Part shown: positions 54,716-64,000 of the stretch, one piece after another | How the letters are laid out: every line of letters begins with the position of its first letter | How positions within the stretch are numbered: position 1 is the first letter of the stretch | Source of the DNA: Erinaceus europaeus | Lineage: Eukaryota; Chordata; Mammalia; Eulipotyphla; Erinaceidae | Assembly (NCBI RefSeq): GCF_950295315.1 | Contig: NC_080181.1 | Span: forward strand, 40,453,375-40,517,374 | DNA: 64,000 bases | Direction of reading: 5' to 3' | The notes under the pieces: model-generated | Seen by the model: only the letters and a program-made list of their open reading frames with translations | What the model was told of the DNA's origin: nothing | The model's database searches: none | Made by a program: the position numbers and the translations under genes

Positions 54716-55775
54716 AAACTGAAGAGGAGGAGAAAGAAGATGTGTTTCCTTTATTAACTGGGGAAATGGTATACTTTTATTCTTTTTCCTATTTCAGAAA
54801 TCTTTCCTGTCAAGATTTTTTCTTCCATTCATGACACTGGCCCTAAAGGTACTCTCAGGAACCTTTTTCTTCCTACTCCATATTGGGATTCAAGAACTAG
54901 AAGTTCTTGTGTCTGTCTGTATCAAACAGCCAGTGTGTGTCCTCTTCTTTCCCTTCCCCTTGTGTGCTTGCTTCTTAAGCTCTGGGGGCCAGTCTTCAGG
55001 GCAGAACCATTCCCATAAGAAGTCCCCATGGCCCAGTGCAGGTAGGTGTTAAATGAGAAACTGAAAGGCCACAAACAGGCACAACAAGATAAGGGCTCTG
55101 ACAGGGTGGCCATCTTGTAGGCCAAATCCATTTTAACTTACAGTTATTAAGGAATGATTTTTATTTTTCTTGAGCAAAAATTGACTCATTCCTCTGGTGG
55201 ACTTCTTTAATAAATTCAACTAATCTGCCTTTCATTAGTAGCTGTGGGATCAGGCAGATCTTTTATTATCAACAAATCTCTCCAAATTCAATACCTCTGT
55301 AGGGAAAACTTACATGCAGGTTGTTTTCTGTAGGCAAAAGACTCAGATGGGGAATGGGACTCGAAAGGGGCAGCATTTGCATGATACCTGAGCTATTCTG
55401 CCAAATTTCTCTCCAGAAATGCAATCTTTTAATGATGCTGAGTCACACGAATAGGATATAAAATTACTGCTTCCTCTTTCCTAAAACCCAGACTATTGGA
55501 TCTTACCTCATCCAGCATTCTTTCATCATTAACAGTAGACAAAAAGGCTATTTTTCTCTGGTGTCGTTTTTTTTTTTTTTTTTTCTCATATTTGAGAGCT
55601 AGGAGTTTCCTATTTATAAGGAGACTGTATTCCATCTTTTGGTTTTCTGCTCAACTTCTTTTCACTTAATACTTATTAAGGAATTGTTGATACAGAGACC
55701 ACCCCCTAAGAGCTTTATAATTATTATTCATGTGATAATATTCATTTGTCTAATGTAGGGTTTCTTGATTTTTTT
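54716..55775. other. Single-copy sequence
   Basis: A T-run lies at 55567-55584. No gene or repeat family is recognised. Confidence 0.5.
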
Positions 55776-55779
55776 AAAG

Positions 55780-55928
55780 ATAGAAACAAGAAAGGAGGAG
55801 GAGGAGGAGAAAGAGAGAGGGGGAAGGCAACTGAAGTTTTCTTCAATGCAGTGAGGATTTGGGCTTGAACCTGAGTCACATATATGGCAAAGCAGCACAC
55901 TATCCAAGTGAACTATTTTGCTACCCTG
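55780..55928 (-). mobile_element. SINE-D, reverse
   Basis: A GA-rich stretch is followed by 'tgggcttgaacctgagtcac', 'tatggcaaagcagcacacta' and 'tccaagtgaactattttgc'. Confidence 0.75.
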
Positions 55929-56612
55929 GTTTCTCAGTTTTGACAGGATTGACATTGGGGCCTGATGATTCTTTGTTGTAATGGGCTATCCTGAGCATTG
56001 TGGGAAAGTTAGATGCCATCCCCAAGTTGTGGCAAGGGAAACCACCTTGATATATTATGACTATCCTCAGGGGTCCCACCCATCCACCCACTCCAGCTAA
56101 AAACCCTGCCTCATGGCCCTGCCTCCAAGCCAGAAGTATTGGGGAAAAGTTGGATCTGAGCCCTGAACTGGGAGGAATGTCCCCAAAGGCGCTTGAACAC
56201 AATAGGCTATAAGAGCATTGAGGAGAACAAAATTTGAAGAGAACTCTAACCAGCACAGAGGGATGAGTAAGAAGAGGAAATCAAAGAAGTGGGACAGATT
56301 GAGATAACTGTGAAGAGCTGTCTGCCTTTCACTCAAGTGAAAGCAGCAAATCAGTCACATGCACCATCCATAGTGGTGTAAAGTCCCAACAGAATGGAGG
56401 CAGCCATATTTTTTCCACAAGGCAAGACAGGCCCTGCTCTCCTGTGTGCTCAGCACCATGTGACCACTTCTATGTTCTTTCTGTGAAATGATGGTTTTAA
56501 AGGGCAACAGGTCAGAAGGTATAGAGGAGGGACTGTTCAAAATCCCAAGAAGACTCAACTGGATATCATAAGAGGAGAGAGAAGAACCGAACACAGTCTT
56601 AAAAGAACTAGT
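55929..56612. other. Single-copy sequence
   Basis: No gene or repeat family is recognised. Confidence 0.5.
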
Positions 56613-56617
56613 CACGG

Positions 56618-56842
56618 TGGCTGGGTGGTGGCACACCTGGTTGAGCCATGTTATAGTGCTCAAGGACCCAGGTTCAAGCCCCTGGTCCCCACCTGCAGGA
56701 GGAAAGTTTCATAAGTGGTGAAGCAGAGCTGCAGGTGTCTCTCTCTCTCTCTCTCTCTCCCTCTCTATCACCCCTTCCCTCTCAATTTCTGGCTGTCTCT
56801 ATTCAATAGATAAATAAATAAATATAATAAAATTGTTTAAAA
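56618..56842 (+). mobile_element. SINE-A
   Basis: It reads 'ggctgggtggtggcacacct', 'caggttcaagcccctggtcc', a (CT)n run and the tail 'ctctattcaatagataaata'. Confidence 0.93.
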
Positions 56843-57096
56843 AACAGTCACTAAATGATGCAAAGTAGATGACTGACAATGAGAATCTGGTATAGAAGTA
56901 CAATGGAAGACAGTTTCACTATAGCATAAGATAAAATCTTGCATGTCCAACAGCTCGGGTATAACTAGCGTGTGCCCTGACTTAAAAAAAACAGACAGAG
57001 AGAAAGGCAAATAACATAGCATCTCACTCAGGTGTGGCCTATAAAGGTACCAAAGGAAGGAGTGTCCTAAATGTAACAAAAAATAAATGTATTGGG

Positions 57097-57383
57097 GGGA
57101 GTCGGGCTGTAGTGCAGCGGGTTAAGCGCAGGTGGCACAAAGCACAAGGACCGGCATAAGGATCCCGGTTCGAACCCTGGCTCCCCACCTGCAGGGGAGT
57201 CGCTTCACAGGCGGTGAAGCAGGTCTGCAGGTGTCTATCTTTCTCTCCTCCTCTCTGTCTTCCCCTCCTCTCTCCATTTCTCTCTGTCCTATCCAATAAT
57301 GACAACAACAATAATAGCTACAACAATAAAACAACAAGGGCAACAAAAGGGAATAAATAAAATAAATATTAAAAAAAATTAAA
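57097..57383 (+). mobile_element. SINE-B, young, with 19-bp target-site duplication
   Basis: It has head 'gagtcgggctgtagtgcagc', B box 'cccggttcgaaccctggc', CT middle and a CAA/AATAAA tail. The direct repeat 'aaaaaataaatgtattggg' is at 57078-57096 and 57384-57402. Confidence 0.97.
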
Positions 57384-57572
57384 AAAAAATAAATGTATTG
57401 GGCTGTAAGGCTCAATTAGTGGTTATCAAGAGAGAAAAGAAAGATTCAAGAAGAATTCAATAAAACAGGGACAAGTATATAGTGAGTAGTATAATTTGAC
57501 TTAAGAAAAAGGAAGGCAAGTTGAGAAGTGCTCTGTTTAAATAAATAAATAAACGAACAAACAAACAAAGCT

Positions 57573-57790
57573 TGGGATCAGGTGGTAGTGCACCTGGTTG
57601 GGTACACATGTTGCAATGTATAAGGTCCTGCCTGGGTTTAAGCCTCCCATTTCTTACCTGCAAGGGGAAAGTTTTGTGAGTGATGAAGCAGGGCTGCAGT
57701 GTCTCTCTTTCTCTCTCCCTCTCTATCTCCCCCTACACTCTCAACTTCTGGCTGTCTCTGTTCAATAAATAAAGATAATCTATTTTTTAA
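57573..57790 (+). mobile_element. SINE-A
   Basis: It reads 'atcaggtggtagtgcacctg', 'gggaaagttttgtgagtgat' and the tail 'ctctgttcaataaataaaga'. Confidence 0.92.
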
Positions 57791-57814
57791 AAAATAAATT
57801 ATCTATTTAAAAAA

Positions 57815-57890
57815 TACAGTGTGGAAAACTGAGACTATTATATTTATTGTCAACTGTAAAACATTAATCCCCCAATGAATAATTTTTTTT
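57815..57890 (+). mobile_element. L1 3' terminus
   Basis: It reads 'gtggaaaactgagactatta' and 'aacattaatcccccaatgaa'. Only the last about 70 bp of an L1 are present. Confidence 0.85.
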
Positions 57891-58194
57891 TTAAATGAGC
57901 TTAACTGATGAATACATTATTTGCTTTCTGAGGAGACATTATACTTGTTGGTGCATATTACTTATTCATGTCACAGTATCTGTTTGCTATATTTCAATAT
58001 TATATTTTAACATGGTTTTACATTTAAATTTATCATTGTTATTTTTATAAGTAGAATGGCTGATAAATCAAAACACTTGTAATTTTACAAAACTAATAAC
58101 AAAAACTTAAAGCATATTGTGATACCAAGTATTTTCCAGTTGTTAAGAACATATACATTTTTGGGGGAGTGCATCTTGTATTTATTTCCTTATT
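57891..58194. other. AT-rich single-copy sequence
   Basis: Nothing is recognised. Confidence 0.5.
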
Positions 58195-59372
58195 ATTATT
58201 ATTTTTTTATAAAAGGGAAACACTGACAAAACCATAGGATAAGAAGGGAACAACTACACACAATTCCCACCATCAGAACTTCCTATCCCATCCCCTCCCT
58301 TATTAGCTTTCCTATTCTTTAACCCTCTGGGAGTATGGACCCAAGGTCTTTGTGAAATGCAGAAAGTGGAAGGTCTGGCTTCTGTAATTGCTTCCCCGCT
58401 GAATGTGGGCACTGACAGGTCAATCCACACTCCAGCCTGCCCCTCTCTCTTTCCTTAGTGGGGCCAGGTTCTTGGGAATCGGAGCTCCAGGACACATTGG
58501 TGGGGTTATCTGTTCAGGCAAGTCTGGGTGGCATCATGCTAGCATCTGGAACCTGATGGCTGAAAAGAGAGTTAACATACAAAGCCAAATAAATTGTTGA
58601 ATAATCATGGCTGGAATAGTGCAGATGAAGAGTTGGGGGTCTCCATTTTGTAGGTAGCTGGTAGGCATGTTTTAGTTATATTCCAAAGGGCCCATAACTA
58701 TACAATTTTTTTTGTTTTTTTTTCTTTCCCTGAGCCTGAAATCTGATATGCAGGTGGATCCAAGTTATTTTCTGGGGAGATGATGTCATGGCTGGAAAAA
58801 GGACCATAAAGCTGGATCAGGGAAGAGAGTAGCTCCCAAATATGGGAAAGGTGTATGAATATTGCTGACTGTAAACCCCATCGATTTGATGTGATCTGGG
58901 GCCCATATTCAGCTTAGGAGCCCATGTGACCTCTGCATCCCTATAGATCTGAGTTCATATTCTGTGGTCATGAGTAGGAACGTTCCAAGCTGCCCCAATT
59001 TCAGGACCCATCTTCCTCAGGTGTAGCATAGAGTATGTTGTCCATCTTCCCTTCAGAGGATGGAACATTCTCTACCATTGTTGATCCAAGTTGAGAGGAA
59101 GGTCCTATGGTGACCCACAAAGGGGTCTATTGTGTTGTTCCTGATATAAATGACTGGTAACAATGGAGAGAGGGATTTATTTGATGTCTAGGCCCATCAT
59201 GTCTGTTTGGGAGTCTCAGAACTCCCCGACTAGAGCCCCAGCTGATGGGGTGGCCTGATAGTGACTAAAGAGTCATGGTTAAAATATGCCAGTTTCTTGC
59301 CCTTATTCAGCTTTTGCAGTCCTTGCTTTGATATGGTTAGCTTTGGAGTGAGTAAGGGAAGTGCAATTTTTT
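58195..59372 (-). mobile_element. HLR-1, about 1.18 kb, left arm of an inverted pair
   Basis: It starts at the A-rich end 'ttttttataaaagggaaaca' and continues with 'accataggataagaaggg', 'aaagctggatcagggaagag', 'ggatggaacattctctacca' and 'atggttagctttggagtgag'. No ORF runs through it. Confidence 0.93.
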
Positions 59373-60054
59373 TTAAGTAAAAAAGTGTATTTTTTTAATG
59401 TAAAAAAACCCCAAAACTCAGATTCACTTACTCTTTTATAAACTACCCCCTACTTTACTTCCCTTAATCACTCTAAGTCTAACCTTGTCAGATAAAGTAA
59501 GGACTACAAAAGCTGGGTAAGAGCAAGAGACCAGCACACTCTAATGATGGCCTTCTGGTCACTACCAGGCTACCCCATCATCTGAGGCCCTAGTAAAGGA
59601 TTCCTACATAGATATGTTTGGCCTAGACCTTTAACAGATCCCTCTCTCCACCATCACTGGTCACTTCCACCAGGAATATCATCATAAGCTCTCCTATGAG
59701 TTTCTCCAGGATCTTTCCCTCAAAGCAGAAGAACAACAAAGGAAGGAACTACCCCACTCTCTGAAAGAAGGTTGGGTCAACCTACTCTGTCACTTGAGGA
59801 AGACTGGTCCTGAAATGAGTGCAGCCTAGCATGTTACTATTTGTGACCATGGACTACAAGCTCAGACTGACAGGAAGTCAGATGTTACATAGGCCCCCAT
59901 GCTAAATATGAATAGATATGGGCCCTAGGCCAGATTGATGGAGTTTACATTTAACAGTATTTACATACTTTCCCCATATTTGGGGGCTACTCTTTTCACT
60001 GATCCAGCTTTCAAGCCATATTCCCAATTCTGGCACCAGCTTCCCAGAAAATAT

Positions 60055-60280
60055 ATTTTTATTTATTTAATAATGGTTAATTCAATAATGACAAGATTGT
60101 AGGATAAAAGGGGTACAATTCCCACTGCTAGAGTTCTGTATCCCATTCCCTCCATTGGAAGCTTCTCTATTCGTTATCCCACTGGGAGCATAGACCCAGG
60201 ATCTTTATGGGGTGCAGAAGGTGGAAGGTCTGGCTTCTGTTATTGCTTCTCTGCTGAACATGGACGTTGGAAGTTCGATC
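60055..60280 (-). mobile_element. HLR-1 3' fragment nested in opposite orientation
   Basis: It reads 'aattcaataatgacaagatt', 'aggataaaaggggtacaatt' and 'gcagaaggtggaaggtctgg'. The host arm resumes with 'gtttagcccacctgcatgtt'. Confidence 0.85.
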
Positions 60281-60587
60281 CAGACAATGTGTTTAGCCCA
60301 CCTGCATGTTAGGTATCAGGCTCAGGCAAAATTAAGAAAGTCATGGAACCCTTGGGAGATAACTAAAATAGTTTCCTAGCTTCTTTCCACAGGAAGACCC
60401 TTAGTTCCATCTACTCTATTCTTACATTTAGATTCCTGATTATTAAACAATTTGTTCTGTTTTATATCTTACTGTTTTTCAGCCACCAAGTTGCAGATGC
60501 TACCATGACACCAACCTGACTTTCCTGGGAAGACGACCTCACCAATGTGCCCTGGGACCTGACCACCCCAAAGCCCTCAGGAGAGCT

Positions 60588-60757
60588 TATGATGATATTC
60601 CTGGTGGATGTGACCAGTGATGGTGGAGAGAGGGATCTGTTAGAGGTCTAGGCCAATCATATCTATGTGGTAATCCTTTACTAGGGCCTCAGATTATGGG
60701 GTGGCCTGGTAGTGACCAAAAAGCCATCATTAGACTGGCTGGTTTCTTTTCATCAGG
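60588..60757 (-). repeat. Inverted duplicate of 59537-59705
   Basis: Its reverse complement matches 59537-59705 closely, including private variants such as 'aatatcatcataagctctcc' and 'taaaggatt' that other HLR-1 copies lack. Confidence 0.9.
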
Positions 60758-61139
60758 GAAAGATAAGCTACAGGCTGGGTGTATGGATTGACCTGCCAAT
60801 ATCCAAGTTCATCTAAGAAATAATTGCAGAAACCAAACCTTCACCATTTGCACCCAATAAAGAATTTTGGTCCAAACTCCCAAAGGGATAAAGAACAGGG
60901 AACCTTCCAATGAAAAGAATGTGGTACAAAACTCTGGCAGTGGGAATTGTATGGAATTGTACCCCTCTTATCCAAATCTTGTCAATAATTATTAAATCAC
61001 TAATGTTTTTTTAAAAGCAATGTATGAGAAAAACTTTGATAGTTGGAAAGTGCAAGGTTTTCTTATTCCTTTTTCAGTTCCCTACATATTATGATTAGAA
61101 TAAAATCTCTCTTCCCCTCTCTTTCTCTCTTCCTCTCTC

Positions 61140-61240
61140 TCTTTCTCTCTTAGGTGTGGGGTATTGAACCTGGGACTTATAAGCCTCAGACATGAGAGTC
61201 TCTTTGCATAACCATTATACTAACTACTTCCATCCAAGTT
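61140..61240 (-). mobile_element. SINE-C, reverse
   Basis: A CT-rich lead is followed by 'tattgaacctgggacttata' and 'gcataaccattatactaact'. Confidence 0.85.
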
Positions 61241-61287
61241 AAAGTTTCTTATAATTATGGCCTTTTAAAAAAATTTTTTTTCTTTTA

Positions 61288-61455
61288 TAAGTTTTCTTTT
61301 TTAAATTTATTTATTGGGGCATTATTGTTTTATATTCAACAGTAAATATAATAGTTTGTACATGCATAACATTTCCCAGTTTTACATATAACAATACAAC
61401 CCCCACTAGGTCCTCTGTCATCCTTTTTGGACCAGTATTCTCCCCCCACCCCTCT
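61288..61455 (-). mobile_element. L1 3' end, reverse
   Basis: It reads 'tttattggggcattattgtt', 'aatagtttgtacatgcataa' and 'taggtcctctgtcatccttt'. Confidence 0.92.
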
Positions 61456-61457
61456 TT

Positions 61458-61668
61458 TTTGTTTTTTAATTAATTAACTTACTTATTATTGGATAGAGAC
61501 AGAGAGAAATTGAGAGGGGGAGATAGAGAGGGACAGAAACAGTGAGACACCTGCAGCCCTGCTTCACCACTCATGAAGCTGTCCCCGTGCAGGCGGGGAC
61601 CAGAGGCTTGAACCTGGGTCCTTGCACACAATAGTGTGTGCACTTAACCAGGTGTGCCACTACCTGGT

Positions 61669-61669
<1 letters not shown>
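61458..61669 (-). mobile_element. SINE-A, reverse
   Basis: It reads 'ttattattggatagagacag', 'gaggcttgaacctgggtcct' and 'ggtgtgccactacctggttc'. Confidence 0.93.

Positions 61670-61736
<67 letters not shown>
61670..61736. repeat. (CT)n(AT)n microsatellite
   Basis: CT units pass directly into about 20 TA units between two reverse SINEs. Confidence 0.97.
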
Positions 61737-61737
<1 letters not shown>

Positions 61738-61743
<6 letters not shown>

Positions 61744-61950
61744 TTTTATTATTGGATAGAGACAGAGAGAAATTGTGAGAGGAGGGGAAAATAGCTAGAG
61801 AGAGAGAGAGACAGAGACAGAGAAACACCTTAAGCCCTACTTCAATACTTGTGAAACTTTCCCCTAGCAGGTGGGGACCAAGGGCTTGAATCTGCATCCT
61901 TGTGCAGTGTAATGTGTGCACTTAACCAGGCGTGCCACCTCCCAGCCCTG
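61738..61950 (-). mobile_element. SINE-A, reverse
   Basis: It reads 'ttattattggatagagacag', 'agggcttgaatctgcatcct' and 'caggcgtgccacctcccagc'. Confidence 0.93.
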
Positions 61951-61974
61951 CCTCCCTCTACTTGTCTCTATCTC

Positions 61975-62065
61975 TATAAAGGGGGAAAAAATGGCCACCG
62001 AGAGCAACAAAGTCATCGTGTAGGCAATGAGGCCCAGCAATAAACCTGGTGACAAAGAGGGAGAG
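61975..62065 (+). mobile_element. SINE 3' module
   Basis: It reads 'aaaaatggccaccgagagca', 'gtaggcaatgaggcccagca' and 'ataaacctggtgacaaag'. Confidence 0.75.
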
Positions 62066-62311
62066 AAAGAGCTTAAACTCAGGAACACAGCTTCCTCTTT
62101 CTCTGTCTCTGTCTGAATGAAGAAGAAAAAGAAAGGAAAAGAAACAACTGGAAAGGAGTCTTCATTGATTTTATTAAGGGATGCATTTCCAATACAATAT
62201 TCATAAATTCTTATAACAGTTTTAATACATCTATTACTTTTATCAGCATACATATATGCTTTAGGACAGAAAAACATGACAAAATTGCACTTAGGTAAGA
62301 AATAAATTCTG

Positions 62312-62423
62312 TGGAATTAGACAGTGATGCACTCGGTAAAATATACACATTACCATAAACAAGGGTCCATGTTCAAGCTGCAGGTGTGTGAGTGATGTGC
62401 TTCATGAGCAGTGGAGAAGTACT

Positions 62424-62474
<51 letters not shown>

Positions 62475-62515
62475 TCTCTCTTCCCCTCCTCAATTGCTCA
62501 TAAATAGATAAACAA
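62312..62515 (+). mobile_element. SINE-A, diverged, with (CT)n
   Basis: It reads 'agacagtgatgcactcggta', 'cttcatgagcagtggagaag' and a CT run (62430-62480), with a short 'taaatagataaac' tail. Confidence 0.75.
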
Positions 62516-62702
62516 ATTATCTATTAAGTTATAAAAGAGATAGTGATTCTATCTACCATCATTTAAGTTGTAATAATAGAATGTATCTAGCTAAATCTAC
62601 ATATATGAATGAGACATCAAGCTGCCCTTGGAGCATGCAGCAATGGTGCATTGAACTCTGTTGTTTAACTTAAGGAATTATTAAACAAGAACTATTACTG
62701 TT

Positions 62703-62937
62703 TTATTATACTTTTATGTATTATTATTGGATTGAGACAGAGAAATTAAGAGGAGAAGTAGAGGTAGAAAGGGAAAGAGATAGCAAGATACCTGCAGCCC
62801 TGCTTCAGCACTTGTGAAGCTTTCTCCCTTCAGGCAGGAGCCAGGGGCTTGAACCCAGGTCAATGTACACTGTAAAATGTGCACTTAACCTGGTGCACCA
62901 CTAAATGTGCACTTAAGCCTGGTGCCTGGCTCCCAGA
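62703..62937 (-). mobile_element. SINE-A, reverse, with internal duplication
   Basis: It reads 'attattattggattgagaca' and 'ggggcttgaacccaggtcaa'. The phrase 'aaatgtgcacttaa' followed by 'cctggtg' occurs twice near 62874-62920. Flanking repeats are 'agaactattactg' and 'agaactattattg'. Confidence 0.92.
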
Positions 62938-63104
62938 ACTATTATTGCTTGAGTGCCAGAATAGAAGCCCACTTTCATTAGACAATGTGATCAAACTTTT
63001 CCTTGTCATCACCCTTAATCTTTGGTTTCTTTAATAAAAAGCAAGAACTTATTGAAAATATAGTCAGCTCAAATAAAAGTGACAACTTATAGGGAGGTAG
63101 GATA

Positions 63105-63475
63105 AATTTTTTTCTTTCTTTTTTTATTTTTATTTTTTGCCTCCAGGGTTATTGCTGGGGCTCAGCGCCTGCACCATGAATCCACTGCTCCTGGAGGCCA
63201 TTTTTCCACCTTTTGTTGCCCTTGTTATTATAGCCTTATTGTGGTTATTATTGTTATTGTAGATGTCGTTCATTGTTGGATGGGACAGAGAGAAACGGAG
63301 AGAGGAGGGGAAGACAGAGAGAGGGAGAGAAAGAGAGACATCTGTAGACCTGCTTCACCACCTGTGAAGCGACTCCCCTGCAAGTGGGAAGCCCGGGCTG
63401 GAACCGGGATCCTTAAGTGGGGTCCTTGCACTTTGCACCACTTGTGCTTAAGGCACTGAACTACCGCCCGACCCC
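63105..63475 (-). mobile_element. SINE-B, full-length long form, reverse
   Basis: It contains the complete reverse layout: A-rich tail, 'attgctggggctcagcgcct', 'ctgctcctggaggcc', the CAA region, GA middle, and head 'ctaccgcccgacccc'. Direct repeats 'aggataaattttt' and 'aggataaatattt' flank it. Confidence 0.96.
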
Positions 63476-63492
63476 CAAGGATAAATATTTTA

Positions 63493-64000
63493 TGAGCATG
63501 TCTAAACACAAAGGCTGTATTCTTTTATAGAATGATGCACCAAATCTGCTAGAGGACTCCTAGAATACTTGTTTGCAGGTCTTGTAGGTCCTGAAAAAAT
63601 GTTATGGTCTTGAAAAAAAAAAATACCCCATTTACAACAACAGGAATCACTATCATTAGCATGCATTTATCTCACCTGCTGTTTGAAGAGACTATTTATA
63701 GCTAATGATATTACCACTAATGCATCCAAATGAAAGAACAGAAGATATTTTTAGAATGTGCCTTTTTTTTTCTCTGTTCTCATAGGACCTACACTAAGGG
63801 TTTTGAGTCCTTTGACAATAATGGGGAGGGAGGTGTTGAGTGTTCTTCTTCAACCTCTTTTCTTTTTCTCTCATATTTTCTTCTCTAAAATACTCCCTTT
63901 AAAACACATGTCACCTCCAAGCAAATTCAAGTGGAACTGGGTTCACACGGGACTCTTCTTTCTGCAGCTGTTCACTTCTGAATCATTCTGATTAGTTCTT
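63493..64000. other. Single-copy sequence
   Basis: There is a T-run near 63763. No gene or repeat family is recognised up to the window end. Confidence 0.5.

Larger units (their letters stand above)
59455..61015 (+). mobile_element. HLR-1, right arm of the inverted pair, with inserts
   Basis: It reads 'cactctaagtctaaccttgt', 'aaggactacaaaagctgggt', 'gggggctactcttttcactg' and 'agccaccaagttgcagatgc'. It ends 'ttattaaatcactaatgttt'. It is broken by two minus-strand pieces of its own family (60055-60280, 60588-60757). Confidence 0.9.

Noticed and set aside
57097..57383. Functional tRNA gene
   Set aside because: The B-box-like sequences belong to SINE heads that occur dozens of times. No cloverleaf with a proper anticodon arm is evident.
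58195..59372. HLR-1 as an LTR or DNA transposon
   Set aside because: It has an A-rich 3' end and variable 5' truncation, with no terminal inverted repeats or TG...CA ends visible. This favours retroposition, although only a database search can settle it.

Overview
The window reads as mammalian nuclear DNA, most likely from a hedgehog (Erinaceus europaeus or a close relative). The main evidence is the dense set of tRNA-derived SINEs that end in CT-rich and CAA/AATAAA-rich tails, which I recognise as Erinaceidae-type (ERI-like). They occur beside many L1 fragments, CA/GATA/GAAA microsatellites and strongly CpG-depleted intergenic sequence. I find no host protein-coding gene, tRNA or rRNA gene, or CRISPR array. 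Nearly all of the short ORFs are repeat shadows or simple-sequence translations. A 200-base run of N (45621-45820) shows that this is a draft assembly.

Repeat classes, with provisional names used throughout. SINE-A: about 210 bp, head 'ccaggtggtggc..cacctggttgag', tail 'ctctatccaataaataaag'. SINE-B: 270-370 bp, head 'gagtcgggcggtagcgcagcgggttaag', CAA-rich tail, sometimes followed by an extra 'ctccaggagcagtggatt' module. SINE-C: 'gggagatagcataatgg'. SINE-D: 'atagtgtgctgctttgccatat'. L1: ORF2 3' halves and 3' UTRs on both strands. HLR-1 and HLR-2 ('hedgehog long repeat'): a family of 1.2 to more than 2 kb with no ORF and an A-rich end. It has at least a dozen copies or fragments here and two alternative 3' ends.

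The most unusual element is at 9148-10260 on the minus strand. It is a 5'-truncated, non-L1, Jockey/CR1/RTE-like non-LTR retrotransposon with 367 uninterrupted codons. It carries a YADD reverse-transcriptase box and a C-terminal CX1CX7HX4C zinc knuckle. It has almost no 3' UTR and ends in an AAG-type tail. It sits inside an HLR-1 copy between 9-bp direct repeats and keeps about ten times the CpG density of neighbouring sequence. A 46-bp piece of the same 3' end, with one mismatch, recurs at 23105-23150. That shows a multi-copy family rather than contamination. The intact frame and retained CpGs suggest recent activity, and horizontal acquisition is a reasonable hypothesis to test.

Layout: 0-8 kb, simple repeats, SINEs and an L1 (4612-6838). 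8-11 kb, HLR-1 hosting the Jockey-like LINE. 11-22 kb, SINE/HLR mosaic with a head-to-head HLR pair near 15.6 kb. 22-24.4 kb, a possible LTR, the second LINE fragment, a 92-bp perfect direct repeat and an L1 fold-back. 24-44 kb, SINE, L1 and HLR fragments with deep nesting at 34-35.6 kb. 44-47 kb, mostly single-copy sequence and the gap. 48-52.4 kb, L1 pieces and an HLR-1 inserted into a SINE. 53-58 kb, SINEs and single-copy sequence. 58.2-61 kb, a large inverted pair of HLR-1 copies containing a further inverted duplication. 61-64 kb, SINE clusters.
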